A DNA stretch of 64,000 nt from PALSA-612 sp963704335 (GCA_963704335.1 OY969889.1:2356001-2420000), one strand, 5' to 3'; shown: positions 11,866 to 22,300, counted from the first letter of the stretch. Notes: generated by a model from the sequence alone, not told the origin. A program made the numbers and translations.

Positions 11866-12114
11866 CTACGAGTCCTCTTCGGTGTCCTCCTCACCGAGGC
11901 CGCGCGGCGGCCAGTCGGGCTCTGGCGCGTCGCAGCGGCTCGAACAGTGAAGCGAGGCGACGTTCTGCAGCGGAATGAGGATGTGGCCGTTCAGCTCGAC
12001 GTGGGCGATGTCGTCGATCGAGCAATACGCCGTGAGCACACCTTCCTGGTAGTCGCCGCCGAAGAGTGCAACCTCGACCTGCTCGCCCTTGTACTTGCTC
12101 GTGTAGTCGTCCAC
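11866..12114 (-). CDS. Small acidic protein of unknown function
   Basis: An 82-residue protein from a GTG start. I do not recognise it. The first 55 residues look like a small beta barrel ('GEQVEVALFGGDYQEGVLTAY', 'IAHVELNGHILIPLQNVASLH'), with alternating strands that recall Sm-like or SH3-like folds. The rest is a strongly acidic tail ('GLGEEDTEEDS'). It sits between the phosphatase and HtpX-like genes with gaps of 8 and 6 nt, so expression as part of that operon is likely. The barrel idea is an inference from the strand pattern only. Confidence 0.65.
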   Translation of the reverse strand: MDDYTSKYKGEQVEVALFGGDYQEGVLTAYCSIDDIAHVELNGHILIPLQNVASLHCSSRCDAPEPDWPPRGLGEEDTEEDS

Positions 12115-12122
12115 GCGGGCGG

Positions 12123-12656
12123 TCAGTCTATCCGGGCGAACGTGTCGCCCTCGTACCGGAACTCGACGAGCTCGCAGTTTCGGAGCACATCGCGCGGCTC
12201 GTCGGAGAGATGCCGTTCGAGCGCGCGAACGACGCCACCGTGCGTGACGACGAGGACCTGTTGGTGCTCGTGAGCATCTGCGATCCGGTGCAACACGCCG
12301 ATGGCCCGGGCGTCGAACGCGTCACTCGTTTCGCCGTCTTGACGGTCCATGCCGGGGAATCGCTCCTCGATCTGTGCCCGCGTGAGCCCGCTCCACGCGC
12401 CGATATCGATCTCGCGCAGATCGGAGTCGGCGGTGATCTCGAGCCCTTTCGTGTTCCCGATGATCTCCGCCGTCTCGTATGCGCGCCGCAAGTCACTCGA
12501 GTAGAGCACGTCGATCTCGATTTCGGCCAGGCGCTCGGCAAGCTCGGTGGCCTGACGGCGGCCGAGCTCGTTCAGGGGCGGGTCGCCGTGCCCCTGCCAG
12601 ATGCCGTCGCGGTTCCAGTCGGTCTCTCCATGGCGGGCGAGGAAGATTGTCGTCAT
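12123..12656 (-). CDS. Histidine phosphatase family protein
   Basis: A 177-residue phosphatase of the phosphoglycerate mutase-like superfamily. The catalytic RHG motif opens the protein ('IFLARHGETDWNRDGIWQG'). The second half carries the matching Arg ('YSSDLRRAYETAE'), the Glu of 'LREIDIGAWSG' and the C-terminal His ('VLVVTHGGVVRAL'). Small members hydrolyse phosphosugars, cobalamin or lipid precursors; nothing here chooses between them. Gluconeogenic gpmI is separate (57668-59110), so this is unlikely to be the glycolytic mutase. It is the first gene of the leftward operon and is divergent from the SDR gene, with only 21 nt between the starts. Confidence 0.9.
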   Translation of the reverse strand: MTTIFLARHGETDWNRDGIWQGHGDPPLNELGRRQATELAERLAEIEIDVLYSSDLRRAYETAEIIGNTKGLEITADSDLREIDIGAWSGLTRAQIEERFPGMDRQDGETSDAFDARAIGVLHRIADAHEHQQVLVVTHGGVVRALERHLSDEPRDVLRNCELVEFRYEGDTFARID

Positions 12657-12677
12657 GCGCGTTACGCTAGCGCGGCT

Positions 12678-13433
12678 GTGGACCTTGGACTCGCCGATCG
12701 CGTCTGCCTCGTCACCGGCTCCACGCGCGGTATCGGTCGTTCGGTTGCGGCCCAGCTTGCCGCAGAGGGCGCTCGCGTCGCGACTTGTGGCCGCGGGGAC
12801 GCGCCCGGGATTGGCGAGGCCCTTCACGTGACCTGCGACCTCGAGGCGGCAGGAGAGCCCGAGCGTGCCGTGGCAGAGACAGCGGCCGCTCTCGGGGGGC
12901 TGGATGTGCTCGTCAACAATGCGGGCATCGCGCGGCAGGCCCGCTTCGAGGACGTCGCCGACGACGAGTGGGACGCGTACTGGCAGCTGAACGTCATGAG
13001 CTATGTGCGGACGATTCGCGCTGCTCTGCCACACCTACGCGACGCGAACGCAGCGGCAATCGTCAACGTGTCCTCGACGGCGGGCAAGCGGCCGTCGACC
13101 GGCATGCCTCACTACTCGGTGACGAAGGCGGCCGTGCTCTCCCTGTCGAGGCTCGTTGCCGACCTCTACGCCGGGGACGGGATTCGCTGCAACGCGGTCA
13201 CGCCCGGGCCGACCGCGACCGATGCCTGGCTCGGCGAGGGTGGCCTCGCCGACCAGCAGGGCGGGGAGCGCGGCGAGGTCCTGGCCAAGGTCGGTGCAGG
13301 TAGGCCGTTGGGCCGACTCGCGGAGCCCGACGAGATTGCCTCGATCATCGTGTTCCTCTGCTCGGATCGCGCGAGTTACGTGACCGGCGCCGCGTGGAGC
13401 GCCGACGGCGGGACGGTCCCCATCATCATTTGA
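12678..13433 (+). CDS. Short-chain dehydrogenase/reductase
   Basis: A 251-residue NAD(P)-dependent oxidoreductase with all classical SDR marks: the cofactor loop 'TGSTRGIGRSV', 'NNAGIARQ', the Ser of 'IVNVSSTAGKRPS', the catalytic 'YSVTK' (YxxxK), and a substrate loop and C-terminus like 3-oxoacyl-ACP reductases ('YVTGAAWSADGG'). The exact substrate is open. GTG 12678 was chosen because homology begins at 'LADRVCLVTG', although the frame is open upstream. The stop overlaps the MFS start (TGATG), so the two are translationally linked. Confidence 0.9.
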   Translation: MDLGLADRVCLVTGSTRGIGRSVAAQLAAEGARVATCGRGDAPGIGEALHVTCDLEAAGEPERAVAETAAALGGLDVLVNNAGIARQARFEDVADDEWDAYWQLNVMSYVRTIRAALPHLRDANAAAIVNVSSTAGKRPSTGMPHYSVTKAAVLSLSRLVADLYAGDGIRCNAVTPGPTATDAWLGEGGLADQQGGERGEVLAKVGAGRPLGRLAEPDEIASIIVFLCSDRASYVTGAAWSADGGTVPIII

Positions 13434-14569
13434 TGTCGCAACGTCACGCGACGGCGGCGACGCTGGCGCTGTGTCTCGCCGCCTCGCAGGCGGCGCTGCT
13501 GGCGCTGACGCCGATTCTCGCGTCGATCGCAGCCGATTTCGACATCTCGACCGCCATCGCAGGGCAACTGCGCACGATCTCGGGCCTCACCGCCGGCGCG
13601 ACTGCTCTTCTGACAGGTCTCGCTGCCGCACGTATGGGCCTCCGGGAGCTGCTCCTGGGAGGGCTCGTCCTCGTCGCCGTCGGCACTGCGCTGAGCGCCC
13701 TTGCCCCACACTTCGCAGTGTTGGCGGTCGCTCAGATTCCGATCGGCATCGGCGTGGGGCTGACGTACTCGGCGGCGGTGGCGGCAGTGGCCGACTGGAG
13801 CAGACCGGACGAGCGTTCGCGCGTGCTCGCCGTTGCGTTGCTGGGCCCGCCACTGGCCTGGATTTTCGGCATGCCGATCGCCGGAGCTGCCGGTCACGTG
13901 AGCTGGCGCTGGGCGTGGGTCGCCGTGCCGCTTGTGCTGGCACTCGCGGGCATCGGCGCTCTCGTGTTGCGACATCCGTCGCCTCCCGGGGTAGTGCGGG
14001 CCGGTCTGCGGAGAGTCCTCGGCGAGCCTGGTGTCGTGCGCTGGTCTCTGGGCGAGCTCCTCGCCTATTCCGCGTGGATGGGCGTACTGCTGTTCGTCGG
14101 CGCTCTCTTCGTCGAGGAGCACGGGCTCTCGGTCGCGGCGACCGGCCTGGCACTTGGGGTCGGGGCGTTGGCCTATGTCCCGGGCAATCTCGTGTTCCGC
14201 CGCTGGGTGGAAGAGCGCGGACGGCTACTGCTCGTGACCCTCGCCCTTGCATCCGCGGTCGTCACCTCGATGCTCGGCACCGTGCGGCCGGACGCCTGGG
14301 TGAGCCTTCTGCTCTTCGGCGCACTCTCGTTTCTCGCCGGTGGAAGAACGCTGGCCGGAGGTGCACGCGGCTTGAACCTGGCGCCGGAGCTCCGCCTCGG
14401 CGTCACCGGCGTTCGCGCCGCAGCAATCCAGTTCGGCTCTTTCATCGGAGCGGCGGTCGGTGGCATGGCGCTCGCTATCGGGGGCTTCACGGCGGCCGGG
14501 CTTGCCTTCGCGGCGCTGTTCGCGGCCGCGGCCCTGCCGCACCTGCGCGCGACTACGCTGGCCTCGTGA
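13433..14569 (+). CDS. Major facilitator superfamily transporter
   Basis: A 378-residue inner-membrane protein of about 11-12 hydrophobic helices, organised as two halves around a basic cytoplasmic loop ('HPSPPGVVRAGLRRVL'). The segment between helices 2 and 3 ('GLAAARMGLRELLLGG') matches the short MFS loop, and 'WSRPDERSRVLAVALLGPPLAW' resembles the DHA1-type drug/arabinose exporter group. The substrate is unknown. ATG 13433 overlaps the SDR stop, and the end overlaps the dGTPase start (GTGA), so SDR, MFS and dgt probably form one transcription unit. Confidence 0.88.
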   Translation: MSQRHATAATLALCLAASQAALLALTPILASIAADFDISTAIAGQLRTISGLTAGATALLTGLAAARMGLRELLLGGLVLVAVGTALSALAPHFAVLAVAQIPIGIGVGLTYSAAVAAVADWSRPDERSRVLAVALLGPPLAWIFGMPIAGAAGHVSWRWAWVAVPLVLALAGIGALVLRHPSPPGVVRAGLRRVLGEPGVVRWSLGELLAYSAWMGVLLFVGALFVEEHGLSVAATGLALGVGALAYVPGNLVFRRWVEERGRLLLVTLALASAVVTSMLGTVRPDAWVSLLLFGALSFLAGGRTLAGGARGLNLAPELRLGVTGVRAAAIQFGSFIGAAVGGMALAIGGFTAAGLAFAALFAAAALPHLRATTLAS

Positions 14570-15513
14570 ACGCCGACGGGCCAGGAGGCACCGCCTTCGA
14601 GCAGCGGATCCACGAGCTCGAGGAGAGCCTTTCGCCGCTCGCCGTCCGTTCGTACGAGACGCGGGGCCGCGATGAGCCGGAAGAAGAAAGCTCTGTGCGC
14701 ACGCCGTTCCAGCGCGACCGCGACCGCATCGTCCACTCGAAGCCGTTCCGGCGGCTGAAGGGGAAGACGCAGGTCTTCATCGACCCGGAGGGCGACCACT
14801 ACCGCACGCGCATGACGCACACGCTCGAGACGTCGGCGATCTCGCGTGTCGTCGCCCGCGCGCTGCGACTCAACGAGGACCTTGTGGAGGCGATCGGGCT
14901 CGGCCACGACATGGGTCACACGCCGTTCGGCCATGCCGGGGAGGAGGCCTTGGACATCGCCTTGCACGAGCACAGCGGCCGGCACTTCCGCCACAACGAG
15001 CACTCGCTCGTCATTGCGCGACGGCTCAACCTCACGCACGAGGTCTGCGACGGCATCCTCGCGCACACGGGCGACCAGGAACCGGAGACGATGGAGGGGA
15101 GGATCGTGCGCATCGTCGATCGCGTCGCGTACATCAACCACGACATCGACGACGCCATCCGCTTCGGCTTGCTGCGCGACGGCGATCTGCCGCGCGACGA
15201 GATCGTCCTGCTCGGGGCGACCGGCTCGATCCGCATCGACCGACTCGTACGCGATCTCGTCGATACATCTGCCGCCACCGGCGACATCGTTCAGAGCCCG
15301 GACGTTGGGGAGGCCATGCTTTCGCTGCGCTCCTTCATGTTCGAGCGCGTCTATCTCGGGCCACAGGTAGAGGGAGAGCACCGACGTGCGCACGAGGTCG
15401 TGCGGCGAATATTCGACCACCTCATCGAGCGGGGTGACGACGTCGACGAGGCGGTCGGCTTCCTCGCCGGCATGACCGACCGCTTCGCGCTCAGCTACGC
15501 AGAATCGCTGTAG
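14566..15513 (+). CDS. dgt: dGTP triphosphohydrolase (dGTPase-like HD protein)
   Basis: A 315-residue HD-superfamily triphosphohydrolase that would cleave dGTP or other dNTPs to the nucleoside and triphosphate, limiting dNTP pools. Motifs are 'DRDRIVHSKPFRRLKGKTQV' at the start, 'THTLETSAISR', the HD signature 'GLGHDMGHTPFGHAGEEAL', and a second metal/His region 'RHNEHSLVI'. Length and layout match the short actinobacterial form. In many actinobacteria this gene lies directly upstream of dnaG; here a four-gene block on the opposite strand separates them. The GTG start overlaps the MFS stop. The 3' end overlaps the convergent unknown gene by 19 nt. Confidence 0.93.
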   Translation: MNADGPGGTAFEQRIHELEESLSPLAVRSYETRGRDEPEEESSVRTPFQRDRDRIVHSKPFRRLKGKTQVFIDPEGDHYRTRMTHTLETSAISRVVARALRLNEDLVEAIGLGHDMGHTPFGHAGEEALDIALHEHSGRHFRHNEHSLVIARRLNLTHEVCDGILAHTGDQEPETMEGRIVRIVDRVAYINHDIDDAIRFGLLRDGDLPRDEIVLLGATGSIRIDRLVRDLVDTSAATGDIVQSPDVGEAMLSLRSFMFERVYLGPQVEGEHRRAHEVVRRIFDHLIERGDDVDEAVGFLAGMTDRFALSYAESL

Positions 15514-16091
15514 CGTCCGTCCCCGCCTGCGATCGAAAACGATGCGAGCGCGCGCTGCCGGAGCGCCTGGGCGACGTCGGCGAACTCCGGCCGCGCGGCG
15601 CCGTCCTCACAGAGCTCATCGAGCGAATGTCCCAAGTCGCGAACGTTCTCGTGGTAGAAGATGAGGACCTCGTGCCGGGCGTCGTCGCCGACGATGCGGG
15701 CCAGGCGAAAGAAGATCTGCTCGTCCTCCAACTCTAGGCCATGGCCGGAGAGGACGTGCAGTGTGTCGGCGAGCTCGGGGGCCGTCGCGTCGGCCACCGA
15801 GAAGCCGAACACCCAGCTGCCGTACGTCTCGCCGCCGAGCGTCACAGGATCAGGGAGGCCGTATCTATACACCTCGTCATTCGAGTCCAGGAACCCCTCG
15901 AACTGGACGACGAGCATCCTGCGGACACTCGGACCGTCCACATCCACGAAGTAGTGGCGTTCCGCGAGCGCGACGCCTTTGATGTCGAAGCTGCTGGCTC
16001 CGGCGTACCAGAGCGGCGGATCAACGCGCATCCGCCACGCCGGCAATGCGTTCGAGATGAGCTCGCCGTCCTCGAAGCGGCGGCGCGTCAT
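15495..16091 (-). CDS. Unknown protein, last gene of the cyclase operon
   Basis: A 198-residue soluble protein that I do not recognise. It is mixed alpha/beta, with strands such as 'RRMLVVQFEGFLD' and 'YGSWVFGFSVADATAPELADTL', and a helical acidic C-terminal half ('RHEVLIFYHENVRDLGHSLDEL'). There is no signal peptide or TM helix. It starts only 3 nt after the stop of the third nucleotidyl cyclase gene, so it is co-transcribed with the triplicated cyclase-ATPase genes and may be their effector or partner; that link rests on position alone. Its stop lies inside the end of dgt on the other strand. Confidence 0.75.
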   Translation of the reverse strand: MTRRRFEDGELISNALPAWRMRVDPPLWYAGASSFDIKGVALAERHYFVDVDGPSVRRMLVVQFEGFLDSNDEVYRYGLPDPVTLGGETYGSWVFGFSVADATAPELADTLHVLSGHGLELEDEQIFFRLARIVGDDARHEVLIFYHENVRDLGHSLDELCEDGAARPEFADVAQALRQRALASFSIAGGDGRYSDSA

Positions 16092-16094
16092 GAC

Positions 16095-19000
16095 CTATGC
16101 AGAAGCGCCCTGCGCTTCAGCCAATAGCCGTTCGCCGCGCTCGACATAGAAGGTCGCACCGACCGAACGGTAGAACGCGAGCGCCTTCTCGAGCTCGATC
16201 TCTCCTTCGCCCGTTCGACCTTCTTCGAGCATGCGCGCTCCGCCGTAGAGACGGAAGCGAGCTTCCATCGTCGGCGATCCCATCGCCGCGAGCTGATCGG
16301 CAGCAATGCCGAGGTCGCCATCGAGAGCGCTGGCGATGACGTTCTGCCACAAGGTCGTGCTCTCGCCCATCGAGCCTACGATCGCCCCGCGGAGATCCTC
16401 GGGCACGTCGAGAGGACTGGCGAACAGGGCCGCCTGTGCTGAGCGTGCGTACACACCGTGGTCGCGCACCAGCGGAACGAGCTCTCCGAGGAGGTCGCGA
16501 GCTTCCTCGACCATCCCCAGTTCAGCCTGCGTGACAGCAAGCATCGCCAGTCCCGCGACAAGGCCCTCGGCCTGCTGACGCTCTCGGCCCAGCGCGAGCA
16601 TGCGCTCATGGTCGGCAAGCGCGCCGTCGTGGTCCCCGCGCGCGAGACGGATCATTCCTCGCGCGGCGCGCGCAGTTTGCTCCAGGGTGTGTGGAGAACC
16701 GGCTTCGCACTCGCCGATGAACGCCTCGGCACCTTCCAGTGCGGACTCCCAGCGCCCGCGCACGAAGGACACGAAGATCATGTTCCCTCGCATGAAGCGG
16801 GCGTTGGCGCTGTCACCGAAGCGCGTTGCGAGTCGCAGGGACTCCATGTGGAGCTCCTCGCCGCGCCGCATGTCACCGGCGATGGTCGCCTGTACGCCGA
16901 GGTTGTTCATGGTGGCCACCGCGACCGGGGAGTCGATCTCGAGCGCGAGGGCGAGGGCTCGCTCCATGTCCTCGATTCCTGACGGATCGTCCATGTAGCG
17001 CTTCGCCATGCCCACCGTCGTCAGCGCGTGCGCGCGCAATTCGTCCAGGCCGAGCTGCTCGGCGATTTGGAGCGCAGCTTCCGCAACCCTTCGGCCGTCG
17101 CCCATCTCGCCGGCGATCACGTGCATGCGGCCGGATGTGGCGAGGACCCGAGCCGCCGATGCCGTGACGGAGTCGCCGACGAGCTCTTCGGCGCGCGACA
17201 GCCTCGCGCTAGCGAGCTCGCCCTGCCCCCGGTGCCACGCGACATGGGCACTGAGCGACTCCGCTTCCCCGGCGCGGTCCGTGTCTCCGATTGCCAGCAA
17301 CGCGTCCCGGGCGGTCGCGAGAGCTTCGTCCGCCCGGTCGTCGTACGCTCCGTGGAGCGCCCGCGCGAGACGAAACCGGAGGTCCGGCAGCTCTTTGTCG
17401 TCTTCCGGCCATAGCGTCAGCGCGTCCTCGTACTGGACCACCGCCACGCGGTGGCCGTTCAATGCGTACGCGCGATCACCGGCATCGCGGAGTGCGAGCC
17501 GAGTTCGCTCGGCGAGCTCGGCGTCGTCACCGCCGGAGGCGCGGACGAGCTCGAGCGCCGACCTCCAGTGGTAGGCGAGCATCTCGGCGTGATCCTCCGG
17601 CCGCCCGAGTTCGGCGAGCCACTCGGCCGTCGCGCGGTGCTTGGCGGCGCGGTCGGCGCGCGCGATCTGCCCGTAGGCGACGTCGCGCACGAGTGCGTGT
17701 GCGAAGGCAAACTCGCTCTCGCCCTCGAGCGACGAGCGCCGCTGACGGCGCACGAACCCCTTGCGCTCGAGCGAGTGCAGCTGTGTCCTCGACGCTTCGG
17801 TATCGCGCCCGATCGCGCTCGCCCAGAAGACCTTGCCGACGACGGCGGCATCCTGAAGGAGCCCCTTCTCGACCTGCGGGAGCCCGTCGAGGCGCGCGGC
17901 AATGATGCCCTGAAGGGTCTCCGGCAGCGCGAGCTTGTCCGTCGAGCCTTGCTCCGTGTACAGCTCGACGAACTGCTCCGCGTACAGCGGGTTCCCTCCG
18001 GCTTGCTCGAGGAGCGCCTGCTGTGATTCGGCCGCGAGCAGCGACTGGGGAAGCAACCGCTCGATCAACTCACCCGTCTGCTCGTCAGTCAATGGCGAGA
18101 GAGCGAGCGTCGTGGCGTTGAGCTTGCCGCCGCCCCAACCGGGCCGCCGCTCGAGCAGTTCCGGCCGAGCGGTCGCGAGGACGAGGAGCGGCACGCCCGT
18201 CACCCAATCGACGAGCTCGTCCGCGAAGTCGAGAAGGGTCTCGTCGGCCCAGTGGATGTCCTCGAAGACGAGCACGAGCGGCCGTTGCTCCGCCATTCCC
18301 TCGAGGAAGCGCCGCCAGGCGGCGAAGGCCTCGTTTCGACGGTCGTCGCCACCGAGCTGGGCCTCCTCGCCGAGCCCGAGCAGGGCGAGGAGCTGGGCTT
18401 CGACCCTCCCTTCATCGCCCGTGCCGGAGAGTGTGTCGAGGACGGCGTCGTGGATCTTCGCCGCGATCTCGGTGGTCGAGTCCTTCTCGACGATGCCCAC
18501 CTGCGCCTTGACGATCTCGCCGAGCGCCCAGAGCGTGACGCCGTCCCCGTAGGCGAGACAGCGTCCCTGACGCCACGTGATGAGCTCGGGCTCGGCATCG
18601 ACGATCCGCTGGAGCTCGTACACGAGGCGGCTCTTCCCGATCCCGGGAACGCCTACAAGGGTCAGGAGGTGTGGTGTGCGCTCATCGCGGGTGCGCAAGA
18701 AAGCATCGCGGACGAGCCCGAGCTCGCGCGCCCGGCCGACGAGCTCCGAGCGCGCCTCGTGGGCCACGTCCACGCCGAGCCTCGAATGGGCGGCTCTCGC
18801 CTCCCAGACCACGATCGGCTCCGTCTTGCCCTTCGCCTCGACCGCCTCGGCCGGCGCGTAGTCGACCGCGGCACGCGTCGTCCGGTATGTCGTCTCGTCG
18901 ACGAGGACGCCGTTGACCGGCGCTGCCGATTGCAGGCGCGAGGCGGTGTTGACGACGTCACCCGACGCCATGCCTTCACCGGCGTCGGGTTGTGCGTCGA

Positions 19001-19331
19001 GCTGAACGAGAGCCTCGCCTGTGGTGATGCCGACACGGAGCTCGAGACCGTCTTCGGTGGCGAAGTCGCGGATCGCGAGAGCTGCCCGTACGGCACGCTC
19101 GGGGTCGTCCTCGTGCGCGACCGGCGCGCCGAACAGCGCCATCACAGCGTCTCCGATGAACTTCTCCACCGTGCCGCCGTAGCGTTCGAGCTCTTCCCGA
19201 ACGCGGGCGTGGTACGGACGGAGGATGTCGGCCACGTCCTCGGGGTCCATCGACTCCGCCTGCTGCGTGAAACCGACGAGGTCGCAGAAGACGACGGTCA
19301 CGACTTTCCGCTCCCGGCGGGCCTCGTTCAT
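16095..19331 (-). CDS. Class III nucleotidyl cyclase-ATPase-TPR fusion protein, copy 3
   Basis: A 1078-residue multidomain signalling protein. Residues about 8-175 form a class III cyclase homology domain with both metal aspartates (Asp17 in 'FCDLVGFT', Asp61 in 'KFIGDAVMALFG'), Lys57, and the transition-state Asn128 and Arg132 ('SGDVVNTASR'). Next is a predicted ATPase (about 195-480) with Walker A 'GVPGIGKSRL' and Walker B 'LVLVFEDIHWADE'. The remaining 600 residues are helical TPR-like repeats rich in Ala and Leu. Such proteins are thought to make cAMP or cGMP in response to a signal sensed by the ATPase-TPR part. The ATG start overlaps the upstream paralogue's stop (ATGA). It is 3 nt upstream of the unknown gene at 15495-16091. 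Confidence 0.9.
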   Translation of the reverse strand: MNEARRERKVVTVVFCDLVGFTQQAESMDPEDVADILRPYHARVREELERYGGTVEKFIGDAVMALFGAPVAHEDDPERAVRAALAIRDFATEDGLELRVGITTGEALVQLDAQPDAGEGMASGDVVNTASRLQSAAPVNGVLVDETTYRTTRAAVDYAPAEAVEAKGKTEPIVVWEARAAHSRLGVDVAHEARSELVGRARELGLVRDAFLRTRDERTPHLLTLVGVPGIGKSRLVYELQRIVDAEPELITWRQGRCLAYGDGVTLWALGEIVKAQVGIVEKDSTTEIAAKIHDAVLDTLSGTGDEGRVEAQLLALLGLGEEAQLGGDDRRNEAFAAWRRFLEGMAEQRPLVLVFEDIHWADETLLDFADELVDWVTGVPLLVLATARPELLERRPGWGGGKLNATTLALSPLTDEQTGELIERLLPQSLLAAESQQALLEQAGGNPLYAEQFVELYTEQGSTDKLALPETLQGIIAARLDGLPQVEKGLLQDAAVVGKVFWASAIGRDTEASRTQLHSLERKGFVRRQRRSSLEGESEFAFAHALVRDVAYGQIARADRAAKHRATAEWLAELGRPEDHAEMLAYHWRSALELVRASGGDDAELAERTRLALRDAGDRAYALNGHRVAVVQYEDALTLWPEDDKELPDLRFRLARALHGAYDDRADEALATARDALLAIGDTDRAGEAESLSAHVAWHRGQGELASARLSRAEELVGDSVTASAARVLATSGRMHVIAGEMGDGRRVAEAALQIAEQLGLDELRAHALTTVGMAKRYMDDPSGIEDMERALALALEIDSPVAVATMNNLGVQATIAGDMRRGEELHMESLRLATRFGDSANARFMRGNMIFVSFVRGRWESALEGAEAFIGECEAGSPHTLEQTARAARGMIRLARGDHDGALADHERMLALGRERQQAEGLVAGLAMLAVTQAELGMVEEARDLLGELVPLVRDHGVYARSAQAALFASPLDVPEDLRGAIVGSMGESTTLWQNVIASALDGDLGIAADQLAAMGSPTMEARFRLYGGARMLEEGRTGEGEIELEKALAFYRSVGATFYVERGERLLAEAQGASA

Positions 19332-22300
19332 CCGGTTGCTGCGTGGGCCAGCAGCGCTTCGCCGCGCTGGACGTAGAACGTCGCGCCCACCGAGCGGTGG
19401 AACGCAAGCGCCCGCTCGATCTCGGCCTCGCCTTCGGCGCGGCGGCCCGTCGCTATGAGGTCCTCTCCGCCGAAGAGCCGTGCTAGAGCTTCGAAAGGGG
19501 GGCTGCCGAACGACGCGTAGAGATCACCCGCACGCTGGAGATCGCCGCTTGCTCCGGCAAGACTGAGATCCTTCCACGGGCCCTCAGGCGCCTGCTCGAC
19601 GATCTCACGGTAGGCGTCGCGAAGTCCAAACCGCCCCGCCACGAACATCAGATGATTCGCGGCTGCGGCCATCTGGATGTGGTCGCGCGCCAGCGCGAGC
19701 GTTTCGGCTGCCAGCTCACGCGCCTCGCCCTCCTCTCCGAGCACGAGGTGAAGCACTGGCGCGTGTGCGACCGCCGGCAGGAGTCTCTGCGGATCCTGGA
19801 TGCGACGGGCGTGCTCGAGAATGAACGCGAGGTCCTCCCGTGCTCCTTCGAAGTCTCCCCGGGCGACTCTTATCTCAGCCCTGGCGTCCCGAGCGAGCCC
19901 CTCCCCGTAGTGGGGCGACGACGCGCACTCGAGGATGAAGTCATCTGCAGCTTGCAGCGCTTCGTCCCAGCGGCCCAACACATATGACGCGTAGATCCAG
20001 TTGCTTCGCATGAAGCGAGCGGAGTCCCTGTCGCCGAAGCGTTCCGCAATCCGTTGTCCCTCGGGGTAGGCCCCGTGGGCGCGAACGAAGTTCCCCTCCC
20101 AGATCCCCATGACTGCGAGGTTGTTCAGCGTTACCGCCGCGATCGGCGAGTCGACCGCGAGGGCGATCTCGAGCGCTTGTTCGAGCTCCGGGCGGCCGGT
20201 CGAGAGCTCGATGTGGAACTTCGCGGAGCCGATGGTCGTGAGTGCGTGCGCCCGAAGCTCGTCGAGCTCGAGCGCCTCTGCGATCTCCAGAGCATCTCGA
20301 GCCACGGTGATCGCCTGCTCGTGGTCTCCCTTGAGCATCCGAAAGCGGGCGGAGAGTGCGAGCACGCGCGTCTTCGACGCCGAGGCACTGGCCCCGGAGA
20401 CGAGGGCTTCCGCCTGCGAGAAGTGCTGCTGCGCCGAATCACGGTCACCCTGGTACCACGCCCCATTGGCCAGGAACGCCTCCGCCTCGGCCGCGGGCTC
20501 CGCCTGGCCGACGGCGAGCAACGCGTCACGTGCCTCCTTGAGCGCGTCCTGTCGTCGGTCGTCCCCCGTGAGGTGAAGTGACCTGGCTCGACGGAACAGA
20601 AGAACCGCGCGCTCGGGGTCATCATCGGGCCAGAGGGCGAGTGCCTCCGCGTAGTACTTCTCGGCCGTGGGATAGGCATTGAGAGACGTCGCGCGGTCGC
20701 CGGCTTCCCGGAGAGCCACGCGAGCCTTGTCCGCAAGCTCGGGAGCTTCCATGCCTGCGGCACGAGCCAGCTCGAACGCCGAGTGCCAGTGATGCGCGAG
20801 CATCTCGGCATGGTCTTCCGGGCGCCCCAGGTCTTCGATCCACTCCGCGACATCGCGGTGCTTCTGGGCGCGGTCGGCGCGCGCGATCTGGCCGTAGGCG
20901 ACGTCGCGGACGAGAGCGTGTGCGAACGCGAACTCGGTCTCCCCTTCGACGGACGAGCGTTTCTGGCGGCGCACGAATCCCTTGCGCTCGAGCGAGTGCA
21001 GGGTCGTCGACGGATCCAAGCCGTTGCGAACGGCGGACGCCCAGAACACCTTGCCGATGACGGCGGCGTCGCGCAGCAGGCCCTTCTCGGTGTCGGCAAG
21101 GCCGTCGAGGCGGGCCGCGATGATGCCCTGGAGCGTCTCGGGAAGCCCCAGCTCGTCGGCCGAGCCCCGTTCGAGGAAGAGCTCGGCGAACTGCTCGGCA
21201 TAGAGGGGATTGCCGCCTGCACGTTCGAGCAGCGCCTGCTGCGACTCGGCGGGCAGGACGGATCGCTCCAGTAGCTGCGCGAGGAGGACTGCCGTCTGGT
21301 CCTCGTTGAGCGGCGGGAGCGCGAGCGTCGTCGCATTGAGCTTGCCGCCACCCCAGCCGGGCCGCCGTTCGAGGAGCTCGGGCCTTGCAGTCGCGACCGC
21401 CAGCAGCGGCACGTCCGTGACCCAGTCGACGAGCTCGTCCACGAAGTCGAGCAGGCTCTCGTCCGCCCAGTGGATGTCCTCGAAGACGACGACGAGCGGC
21501 CGCTGCTCGGCCATCGCCTCGAGAAAGCGCCTCCAGGCGGCGAAGGCCGACTGGCGGCGATCGTCGCCGAGTTCGGACTCGGCCGAAAGGCCGACGAGTG
21601 AGCGCAGCTGCGATTCGACCCAGTTCGAATCGCCGGTGTCCGCCAGGACCTCGGCAACAGCCTCACGAAGCTTCTGCTCGACCTCTGCAGGCGAGTCTTG
21701 CTCGACGACGCCCGCCTGCGCCTTGACGATCTCCGAGAGCGCCCACAGCGTGACGCCGTCGCCGTACGCCAGGCAGCGCCCCTGTCTCCAGGTGACGAGC
21801 TCGGGATCGGCGTCGGCGATTTGCGACAGCTCGTACACCAGGCGGCTCTTACCGATGCCCGGTACGCCGACGAGCGTGAGCAGCTGCGGCGTTCGCTCGT
21901 GCCGTGCGCGCTCGAAGGCATCGCGGATGACACTTAGCTCGCGCTCGCGGCCAACGAGCTCCGCGCGTGCCTCGTGCGCGACGTCGACACCGAAGCGCGA
22001 GTGCGCTGTCTGGGCTTCCCACACTGCGATCGCCTCCGTTTTGCCCTTCGCTTCGACAGCGTCTGCGTCCTCGTAGTCGACGGCGTGACGCGTCGCCCGG
22101 TACGTGGTCTCGTCGACCAGCACGCCGTTGACCGGCGCGGCGCTCTGAAGACGCGCGGCCGTGTTCACGACGTCCCCGGAGGCCATGCCTTCGCCGGCAT
22201 CCGGCTGTGCATCGAGCTGGACCAGGGCTTCGCCCGTCGTGATTCCCACACGGAGCTCGAGCTCGTTCTCCGTCGCGAACTCGCGAATGGCGAGCGCGGC

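Noticed and set aside
13471..14565. N-terminal 365-residue extension of the dGTPase frame
   Set aside because: It is an alternate frame of the MFS gene, with Arg/Ala-rich noise. The GTG at 14566 overlapping the MFS stop is the sensible start.
20131..21933. 600-residue minus-strand frame inside cyclase copy 2
   Set aside because: It is Ser/Arg-rich and a frame shadow of the cyclase-ATPase gene, which has clear domains in the other frame.
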